Below, in pieces: positions 55,531 through 64,000 of a stretch of 64,000 nt of DNA (position 1 is its first letter; each line of letters opens with the position of its first letter). A program made the translations under genes and the position numbers. Below the pieces are notes generated by a model. It was not told the DNA's origin. It searched no databases and saw only the letters and a list, made by a program, of their open reading frames with translations. Origin of the DNA: Diplosphaera chodatii (taxonomy: Eukaryota; Chlorophyta; Trebouxiophyceae; Prasiolales; Stichococcaceae); assembly GCA_032358165.1 (NCBI GenBank), contig JAALGY010000054.1, positions 2,046,001 to 2,110,000 of the forward strand. Reading direction: 5' to 3'.

Positions 55531-56914
55531 ATGCTGTCGAGGGGTGCCCAGCGGGGCGCATCGCTGCTCTGGGGCCAGCTGGCAGCGCCAGCGGCGCAGG
55601 CCAGGTGCGTGGGCAACGCCAGCAAGCTATTCCCGGACGGCTCGGCGGTGCAGGGCGATGCATACCCCAGTGAGCGCGGCGAGTTCGGGCAGGTCAGCGG
55701 CATGCCCATGGAGATCGCCGGCCGCATGGTGAGTGTGCCACCATCTTTCCTTGTCACATCAAGGGCTACATCAGCATGCTGGTTTTGTTCATGAGTATTG
55801 GCGTGGGCCTTTGGCGTGTGTGTGACGTCCTGCATTCAGCGCCATTGATGCTTGTTGGACATGAGTGCGCAGACCACACGCAGTGCCTTGTTGCAGGCGT
55901 ACATCTATGCACCAGCACGCACAGCGAGCCAGCAGGGCCAGTCGAAGACGGCCACCCTGAAGGCCAAGGGCCCCGCCTGGAAGATCGAGTTCGAGGTTCA
56001 GGAAAAGTGCGTCACCTCATTGAAGCCCTGTCGGGCACAAGGATGATGCTTGTGCATGCATCATACCACGGAGTACAGCATCTGCCAGGTACTGCACCAC
56101 CATCCATCGGCATTGGAAGCGAGTAGAACATGCCACATCCTGGTGCAAGTGTCAAGATGCTGGAAGCGTGCATAACTCATGTATGTCACCCATGCATGCA
56201 GGTGGCAGAACCCACTGATCGGGTGGACGTCGACGGGCGACCCGATGGAGCACGTTGCGCGCTCCGCGCTGAACTTCCACTCCAAGGAGGAGGCGGTCGC
56301 ATTTGCAGAGAAGCAGGGTTTCACGCCAGTGGTGCGGGAGCCCCAGCGGCGGCGGCCCGACCGCCTCAAGCGCTACGCCGGCTACGGCGACAACTTCAGG
56401 TGCAGCCGTGTGACGGAGCTCCCGCAACCAACGCTGCTATGAAGAATTCTGCGCCATGGGCGCCTCTACTGCACATCCATGCTGGCGAGCAGCTTGCCTG
56501 TCGCGCTGCGGAGCTGTGCACCAACACATGGACCTGTGTACAAGCTGGCAAACTGCTAATGATTTGTGCTGCAGCGTCAAGCGGCATGGGTACCCCATTG
56601 GTGGCATGCGCTCAGAGTCGCCTGTTAAGAAGCAGGCCGCCACAGAAGAGATGCACATGGAGGTGAACTGCTGACGTGAACCTTGACTGTGCCGTACAGC
56701 CCATACAAATTGCTGGACGCGGAACCTGCCGCCAGATGTCATTTACAGCAGGTCGCCAAAAAATCTAACATGCTGTGTGTAATTGCAGCCGGATGGTGAG
56801 ACAGCGGGCACCAAGGAGGGCGCTGATGATGCTCCCGATGCAAAGGAGGGTTCTGACGATGCTCCCGACAAGCCTAAGAAGAAGCGAGCGTCAAAGAAGA
56901 AGGCGGACTCATGA
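55531..56914 (+). CDS. NDUFS4: Complex I 18-kDa subunit NDUFS4
   Basis: Accessory subunit of mitochondrial NADH:ubiquinone oxidoreductase, at the matrix-arm N-module/Q-module interface. Exons: 55531-55728, 55897-56006, 56202-56399, 56575-56662, 56789-56914, giving 239 residues. The first about 65 residues (MLSRGAQRGASLLWGQLA...) are a likely mitochondrial presequence. The conserved core reads AYIYAPARTASQQGQSKTA, WKIEFEVQEKWQNPLIGWTS and TGDPMEHVARSALNFHSKEE, then FAEKQGF and KRYAGYGDNFSVKRHG. Plant and animal NDUFS4 end soon after the DNF motif. This protein instead continues for about 65 residues with a Lys/Asp/Glu-rich tail that includes a duplicated 10-residue unit. Confidence 0.93.
56813..56872 (+). 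repeat. In-frame 30-bp tandem repeat in the NDUFS4 tail
   Basis: Two consecutive 30-base units (56813-56842, 56843-56872) encode KEGADDAPDA and KEGSDDAPDK. They lie in the last exon, just before the Lys-rich end (PKKKRASKKKADS). Confidence 0.85.
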
Positions 56915-57102
56915 GACGTGGGAAAGACTGACATTGCTCGTGTTGCTGTTTTGGGGATTGCACAGCTGTGAGCATCGTGTGTATGATTGGCCTGTGAGCT
57001 GTGCATCAATCACACATTCTGATACTGTACACCCAGGATCGCAGTATATCCGCAACCACACCTCAACTTCAATCCCAGCAAACACAGCCCGAAAAACGTC
57101 AG

Positions 57103-60069
57103 TCAGCTGTTGTCCGAGATGCCCTCCCACACGGATGACAGCGTGTCCCACAGACCGCCGCCGTCCTCTGCCAGGTCTCCACCCAGGTCACCAGAGTCTC
57201 CCAGATCAAAGTCGTCGCCGCCAAGGTCGGTCTCCCCGACGCCGCTGTCAGCAGAGCCGCCGCTGCCGCCGCCGTCACTGCCCCACCAGCCACCGGAGCC
57301 AAGGCCCCCGTCTGCCGCTGCCTCGCCGCCGCCGGTGGCGGCTCCAGCCTCTGCCCCGGCAGCGCCACCCACTGCACCGCCTGCACCTGCAGTGCAGTGC
57401 AGCAGCACACGATCGAGGTGGTGTCCCAGACACGATAGATGCCTAGCAACCTGCTGACGCTCTTTTCTCTCCAGGCCGCACCTTGTGCACAGTGGAGCAT
57501 TGACAGCACGCCTCCATGACGCGAGAGAGAGTGCACCTGCGCCAGCTGCGCCCTCTGCTGCAGCGCCGCCGCCGCCGGCCTCTGATGAGCTGCGGCCCTC
57601 CACGGCGTCGCCTCCCTCGCCTCCAGCCTCTGAACCATCCGGCTCCGCGCCACCCTCTGCTGGGTACTGCACCAGAGACGGGGCCACATCACGTCAAACA
57701 GTCAGGCCTCTTATCACCAACATCAGTACAGCTCAATTGCAGGATGGCGACACGGTAGTGACGTATTGCCGAAGACGAACATACCGGTGGTATTGGCATC
57801 GGCATGAGAAATGGCATCATTCCCGAGCCCTGCGAGTGCTGGCTGAAGCTGCGAGCAGCAAGCAAGATCGTTTCAGCCTCTGCTCGAACACGGGTGTCAG
57901 AAGGCAACGATTGTTGTGAAGCAGGCAAAATCCATGTGTTGGTCTGTGGAGGGAAGAGCAGTACGCACTAGTCGAAGTCGATGGACACAGCTGCTGCAAG
58001 CACGGCGGTACGCTCGCTGATCCCAAGGCCTCGAACTACATCCTGCAGCGCAGCAGCAGTGAGAGTGAAGGACGCAAGGCAACTGATCAGCCCTCACACC
58101 AGGACGCATATCAGTAGTAAGGAGTGCCTGCCGTCATCAGAGGCAGTTGACGGTCTGCTCACCAGCTGGTCACCAGTGGAAGTCGGAATGACGGCCAGCT
58201 CGTTGCGTGCCTTGGCCAGGCCCGTGATCTGTGGTTTTGGCTTGTCAGGGTGCGCTGCTGCAATGGTGTTGGCAGTGTGCTCAGCAGCTGCCGCCGGCGT
58301 CTCACCAAAGTGAATGACGTACTTGCCTGCATGGCAGCAGGTTGTCAACACTCATTTTTCAGAAACGTGAAGCATCCTGTGAGGGATGACAAGAATGGAA
58401 GGATGAGGTCAACACCGCCTGCGGTCTGATTTATATGTAAGCACCTGCATCTGTAAACAGCTCCTTGCCAAAACCCTGGAAGTTGCGGTCGATGAGCGCC
58501 AGGGTGCCTGCAAAGCAGACAACACCTCAGGCTGGTGTCAAGCAGCACGGCAGCACGATCGGAGCATGCTGCAGCTGCAGGTTATCAATCCATACATTGG
58601 ACTGCAGCGTCAGCTCATGCTGTACTCTTGGCCACAAGGGCGAGACACGCACCGCCACTCTCGTCCCGCAGCACAAAATCCCAGGCAAAGAGGCCGCCAT
58701 CAATGGCTGCAAACTGCCGCTTGCCCAGGTACAGATCGTACTTCCTCCTCCACAGATGCCACCTCTGGTGGACCTCCCCCACGACCGCACCAGTGCCATC
58801 CTCAATCATGATGGAGCTCTGCACAGTGGAGGGTGACCGTAGGTAGCTTGCAGGGCGCAAGACAGCGTGTGCAGGGTGACTTGGACATAAACGAAGACCT
58901 GGATTCAAAACCGCATCACCTGCATGTTGTCATGCATGCTGGGTTCACAACAGCGCAGCGTCATGCAGCAGCGCGCAAAGGGGCGAACTCACATTGATGA
59001 AGTAGAAGGGCCGGCGCACGCGGCAGATGACCTGCGAGCCGTCAGGGGTCAAAATGGTGGCCGTGAAGGGCCGCCGCCTGCGCAGCAGCTGCCGCCCGAC
59101 AGCTGTGCCCATGCCGCCCATATCCTCCGCTAGGAGCGCCACAGTTTCACCTGTAGCACACAGAAAGTCGTCAGGAACTGGGTACTTGCTTGCTGGCAAA
59201 TGTTGTTCAGCAGCGGTCGTGCCAGCTGTCGTGGGCACGACCTTCTTCTCCCCATCAAGAGCAGAATGCTGAACAGGGCTTGCCTTTCTCGTTCATGACC
59301 GTGTACTTGTTGCATTGCTCGAAGCCAAGAATGACCGTGCCCCTGCAGACTAACAGCACCAGTAAGTATCTGGTTCAGTCGTTGCACTGCATCTCAGCGC
59401 CGTCAGACCAGGCACGCAGCAGCGGCCCTGCTCACCATTCGATATTGCGTGTGACAACGAGTGCTGGATGGTCGACAACGTTGGCGATCTGCAGTGCCAG
59501 ACACCAGGTGATACATGAGCCTGCAGGGCGGCAACACGATGCAGATGTTGTTGCTTATCACCAAAACCTTGCCGTCAAGCATCGCCACCTCGCACCTCGA
59601 CAGCAGACGGTGCAGCCTCAGAGGGGACAACCTCAGAGCCAGTCTGGGCGTCACTAACAGTCGCTGGGTTGACGTCGTATGTCGCTGGTGGCGTGCGCCG
59701 CGACTGCTGCGCACGCTGCCGTTCAACCGCAGCGAGTGCTCGCTTGTTGCGCGGTGGTTTGCTGGGCCTGCTGGCGAACGCCCTCTGCTGCGAGGATGGT
59801 TCCCTCAGCAGCGTCGCTGCTGCGGGCGACCATGCCAACCATGGCTGCGCCGTGGACAGCTGCGCGCTGCCGCCCGCTGCCAGCACAGGGTGACCTTCGA
59901 ATCGTTCTGCGAGACCGCTGAGCCCTGGCAGCGTTGCACACGCATGCCTGCATGTGCTCAGCGGCTCCGACACATGAACCGTCGCAAGCAGATGGTGATT
60001 TTGCAGGGCTCGAAGCAACTGGAATGAGCGCCGCATGCCTTGATAGAGTAACTGACTGTCAGCACCCAA
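57103..60069 (-). CDS. Phospholipid scramblase / AIM25-like protein, organellar
   Basis: Member of the scramblase-like family (yeast AIM25, plant homologues). Exons: 60069-59596, 59488-59436, 59342-59284, 59150-58993, 58818-58653, 58507-58445, 58326-58163, 58042-57969, 57848-57785, 57666-57537, 57386-57103, giving about 562 residues (551 from the second Met). The N terminus (MRRSFQLLRALQNHHLLATV) looks like an organelle, probably mitochondrial, presequence, followed by a basic Pro/Ala/Ser linker. The core has VVDHPALVVTRNIEWGTVIL, GFEQCNKYTVMNEK, RRRRPFTATI and VRRPFYFINSS. It continues with EVHQRWHLWRRKYDLYLG and LALIDRNFQGFGKELFTDAG, and ends in SIDFDYFS. The last about 160 residues are Gly/Ala/Glu-rich then acidic, unusual for the family. 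The intron after 59284 has a GC donor. Scrambling activity is not assured. Confidence 0.87.
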
Positions 60070-60512
60070 TCACCGGGCTGCCCTCTGGCTGCTGCACCTT
60101 GTGCCTTGGACCAATCAGTGCACAGAATGCACCAACACAACACCCCGATTGCGTCAGGACTGCCGGCACCAGACACAGCTCTACTGGTATGGATGGCGTT
60201 GTGAGGTGTAGGTATGCGCCAAGCGTCCCCCGGCGTGCTGTGCCCACACTGTCGAACCTTTCTGTGCTGCAGGGTGGGCTACGGACTAGGGCTTTCAGTC
60301 GACGAAGCATGCGAAGCATTTGCAGCTGTCTGCAGCTGTGCATGAAATGCAGTGCATGCGAGCAAGGCACTGCCTCATTGCCGTTTGCCTTGCGTAATAC
60401 GACGCGTCCGCCTGCTGTCATCGCTTCGATGCAGTGGGATCTACGCGGTCAGTAGGGCCAGCGGAGTTCCTCTGATTGCACTAGAGTTAGGAGTCGGGTT
60501 GGCAGCAGCAGC
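60070..60512. promoter_or_regulatory. Shared head-to-head promoter region, scramblase-like / TOP2
   Basis: A 443-base gap between divergent start codons. It must carry both promoters. No specific element was recognised. Confidence 0.45.
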
Positions 60513-63500
60513 ATGGAGGACGTTGCCACGGCGCCTGCGGCCCAGGCAGCCAAGGTGACACTTGCTGCAGCATGTTCCTGGTTGTCAGAGGTGCAAAGAA
60601 GCGCAGCCGCGATCATTAGCAGGTTTCCCGATTGCATGAGACCTTTTTGTGTGCCAACATGCAGCAGGCGACCAAAGCAAAGGCAAAGCCCAAGGCGCCC
60701 GCGCGTGCTCCGCTGGTGCCCAACAGCAGCGCAGGCAACGTGCCTGCGACAGATGGCGAGCACAGGGTCAAGGATGTGTACCAGAAGATGTCGCAGATCG
60801 AGCATGTGCTCAAGCGGCCCGACATGTATGTGGGCGTGCTGGAGAAGCAGCAGCAGGCGATGTGGGTGCATGACGGCGAGGCGATGGTGCAGCGCACCAT
60901 CGACTTTGCGCCGGGCCTGTACAAGATCTTCGACGAGGTGTTGGTCAATGCCGCCGATCACAGCGCGAGGAACCCTCCGGGCTCAGCGACACCGATGAGC
61001 GTGATGAAGGTCGTGGTCGACAAGGTGATCTTTGCTGTGCGCGTAGCTGCAGCCGTATGCAAGCACTTGGCAGTCGCCCATCTCTGCCACTTCAAACAGA
61101 TCTCCACGCGCACCTCGAGCTGACGGTGCCTATCAAGCCACTGCAGGCAGCCGGCACCATCAGCGTCTGGAACAACGGACCCGGCATCCCTGTGCGGAGG
61201 GTCGGCGACGCAGATGGCACAGCCTACTCAGCAGCAGACAAGGGCATTGAGCCATGGGTGCCGCAGATGATCTTCGGCGAGCTGCTGACTGGCTCTAACT
61301 ACGACGACAATGAGCAGAAGGTGCAGACCGGCTACAATGTGTGAAACCAACAGCACCCGACCGAGCACTTCAACCAACAGCGCAGACTGACAGATATACG
61401 ACGGCAAATTCGTCAGCATCGAAAACTTCACGCTCTCTGCTTGCTGCAGACGACTGGTGGGCGCAATGGCTACGGAGCCAAACTGGCCAACATCTACTCG
61501 AGCAGGTTTGTGGTGGAGACTTGTGATGGCCGCCAGAACAACCGCAGCTTCAAGCAGGTACATGCATATGTGCATTCGAGTGACATGACATGCCTTTCTG
61601 CCGTTCTGCCTCATGACAACCCAATCAAAGCCTGGGCTGGACGTTGCTGTGGGCATCTGTCAAAATGTTCTCCTTCATGCCGCAGGTTTTCAGGGAGAAC
61701 ATGGGCAAGGCTGATGCGCCGCAGATCAAGGAGCTGGGACTGAGCGCGGCCGACCAGAACAAAGACAAGCATAACTGGACCCAGGTCAGCACCACTTGCT
61801 GTCGTTCCATGGCCGCTGTCGTTCCATGGCCGCGTGTGTCAATCATACAGGGCTGGCCGGTGCAGAGCCCTGTGCTCACGGCTGCAGATCAGCTTCACGC
61901 CTGAGCTCTTCCGCTTCGGCATGGATGAGCTGGAGGACGACACGGTGGCGCTCATGCGGAAGCGTGTGTACGACATGGCGGGCGTGCTCGGCAAGGTCGA
62001 GGTGGGGCTGCACTGGTCTGTGTGCACATCACTGCACGCCAGCACAGGCGGCACGAGGCGCAGCGCTGATGCTCCTGGGGCACCTGTGTTGGCCATGTCA
62101 GGTGATGTTCTCCTGGGCGCAGGTGCACTGGAACGGGAGCAAGGTGCCGGTGAAGGACTTCAAGGCATACTGCGGCCTGTACCTAGGCCCTGACCCCAAG
62201 GTAGCCTGTGATGGGAACAGAAGCCCGGGGCAGCCTGCAGTACCTGATGCTGTATGTCCGAGAGCGATCTTGGCGGCACATGTGCACATGTCAACCATGT
62301 CTGCAGGCGGGTCTGTACGAAAAGCCGAACGACAGGTGGGAGGTGTGCATTGCGCCGACAGATGGCCCATTCCAGCAGGTGAGACGCGGCACACTGGCAT
62401 GAATTGTTCAGCGTCCTGGAAAGCAGGCCTGTGCACAGCATATTGGCTTGCATGTTGCGGTCTCGTCTGCTGACCTTCGGTTTGTGTGCCTCCAGGTCAG
62501 CTTTTGCAATGCCATCTGCACCAGCAATGGTGGCAAGCATGTCGACTATGTCACTGACCAGATCAGCAAGTGCGCACCTGCAGAAGTGAAGTGAATGGAA
62601 GCATCGTTGGTATGGCATCACGTTTTGCAGCACATTATCATCGCCATGTAATTTACCCTCTCCTGTGTCTCCTATAGGTATGTGGTGGAGGCTATCTTGA
62701 AGAAGAACAAGAAGGCGAACATCAAGCCGTACATGGTCAAGAACCACCTGCGTGTATTCGTCAACGCTCGCATCAACAACCCCACCTTCGACTCGCAGGT
62801 ACCTCTGCCGGCAGATGCAGTGTGCTGATGCTTGGAAGCTGATGTCCATGCAAGTAGTCGTCGCCATTCACAGGGTGCTGATGATGCTGTGGTCGTGGAC
62901 TGCAGACGAAGGACACGCTGACGCTGAAGGTCGCCAGCTTTGGCTCCAAGTGCGAGCTGTCCGACAAGCTGCTGAAGCAGGTGCGCAGTCTGCTGCATGT
63001 TGTCTTGCATCAAATTAGCTCTACGGCTTCTGCATCTGGACGCGGCTCTTTGCTGTATGCTTGTCCTTGCATAATGCGCCTGCCAGTACCGCAGGTTGCG
63101 GCCAGCGGCGTGATGGACCTGGTGCTGTCCTTTGCGAAGTCCAAGGAGGAGAAGGGCCTCAAGAAAGGCGACGGTGCCAAACGCAGCCGCCTTGTTGGTG
63201 CGTCAGCTGGTTGGACGCAAAACCGGTCACGGCCAGCTGTTGTGACGCTGAGGGCGCCAGGCAGCTGCACAGCCTGGGTGCTTACCAAACCTGGCGCTCC
63301 TCCATAAAAAATTGTCAATACCCCCAATGATGACCTGATGCAGGGATTGCCAAGCTGGACGATGCCAATGACGCGGGCACAAAACACTCCAGGGACTGCA
63401 CGCTCATCCTGACAGAGGGCGACTCCGCCAAGACCCTGGCCGTGGCGGGGCTCTCGGTCGTCGGCCGCGACCGCTTCGGCGTCTTCCCCCTCAGGTCGGT

Positions 63501-64000
63501 CATTGGCCAGCTAACCGTTTGTTTCACACGTCTACTTGCTGTAATCTGCTCGTGTGGACAAGCATATGGCCAAGCAATGCTGAACACGGTGGCCTACCCT
63601 CATGCCTGCAGGGGCAAGCTGCTGAATGTGCGAGATGCCAGCGCGCTGCAGATTACCAACAACACCGAGATCCAGAACATCAAGCAGATCATGGGCCTGC
63701 AGCACGGCAAGGTGAGCTTGTGCATTGTCATGACCAGGCCTGACATGCTACAGGGCATGGCATGATGCCCGCCAGACGCCTGCACTGCAGCCAGTCCAAC
63801 AGGGTTGTAGCCACCTGAAGCAACTTTGCCACAGGACTATAAGGACACGACATCGCTGCGGTATGGCCACATCATGATCATGACGGACCAGGACCACGAT
63901 GGCTCGCACATCAAAGGGCTGCTCATGAACTTCATGCACCACTTCTACCCCAGCCTGCTGAAGGTCCCGGGCTTCCTCATCGAGTTCATCACCCCCATTG
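60513..64000 (+). CDS. TOP2: DNA topoisomerase II, 5' part (runs off the window)
   Basis: Type IIA topoisomerase, ATP-dependent double-strand passage in the nucleus. First exons: 60513-60554, 60668-61024, 61147-61320, 61450-61557, 61686-61784, then about ten more to the window end. The N terminus is a short Ala/Lys/Pro tail. The GHKL ATPase has VLKRPDMYVG, FDEVLVNAADH, SVWNNGPGIPV and the ATP lid TTGGRNGYGAKLANIYSSRF. The transducer includes ISFTPELFRFG, and VKNHLRVFVNARINNPTFDSQ lies near 62740-62798. TOPRIM has ILTEGDSAKTLAV, PLRGKLLNVRDAS and the acidic TDQDHDGSHIKGLL. The frame is open at 64000 with FITPI, so the winged-helix/catalytic Tyr region lies outside. Between GIPV and the MIFGELL motif the sequence is RRVGDADGTAYSAADKGIEP, which differs from the usual residues there. 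Confidence 0.95.
61801..61834 (+). repeat. 17-bp direct repeat in a TOP2 intron
   Basis: GTCGTTCCATGGCCGCT occurs at 61801-61817 and is repeated directly from 61818, perfect until its last bases. It lies in the intron before the exon starting ISFTPEL (61888). Confidence 0.8.

Noticed and set aside
60352..60512. Possible short upstream exon of topoisomerase II
   Set aside because: The Met at 60513 begins a short exon that joins in phase to the Lys/Pro-rich N terminus; no better upstream start was seen.

Overview
The window is nuclear DNA of a eukaryote, almost certainly a green alga (Chlorophyta, probably trebouxiophyte-like). Genes are GC-rich and cut into many short exons by GT-AG introns of about 50-400 bp, with occasional GC-AG introns. 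Candidate algal TGTAA polyadenylation signals follow some stops. The protein set is plant/algal: an ARIA-type ARM-BTB protein, exocyst SEC8, a CAD-type dehydrogenase, and a hydroxyproline-rich surface protein. No tRNA, rRNA, CRISPR array or transposon was recognised. Exon models were built by hand from splice sites, reading phase and remembered family sequences; where exon ends are listed, the phases close.

Layout. 803-3193 (+) is an RBR-type E3 ubiquitin ligase. 3504-8074 (+) is a leukotriene-A4-hydrolase/aminopeptidase of family M1 with 19 exons. 8712-9185 (-) is a small, probably N-myristoylated protein. 9702-20844 (-) is a roughly 30-exon gene for a protein of about 2,170 residues. It has a signal peptide, six diverged tandem modules separated by Pro-rich linkers, a SEA-like region, one membrane helix and a short basic tail. 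I do not recognise the module, and this is the most novel object here. 22113-30174 (-) is a CSB/ERCC6 SNF2 ATPase, and 30826-32648 (+) is eIF3g.

33416-35653 (-) is an intronless ARM-repeat/BTB protein. 36466-39966 (-) is a GCNA-like SprT protease, 40619-48365 (+) exocyst SEC8, and 48756-52522 (+) a CAD-like zinc alcohol dehydrogenase with an extra N-terminal segment. 52759-55067 (-) is an RNF121-type membrane RING protein, 55531-56914 (+) complex I NDUFS4, and 57103-60069 (-) a phospholipid-scramblase/AIM25-like protein. 60513 to the window end (+) is DNA topoisomerase II, cut off inside its TOPRIM region.

There is no operon logic. From 22 kb onward most genes sit in head-to-head pairs sharing 440-650 bp (CSB/eIF3g, GCNA/SEC8, RNF121/NDUFS4, scramblase/TOP2) and tail-to-tail pairs 190-770 bp apart. 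Three genes touch DNA or chromatin damage (CSB, GCNA-like protease, topoisomerase II); the rest are ordinary cellular functions.
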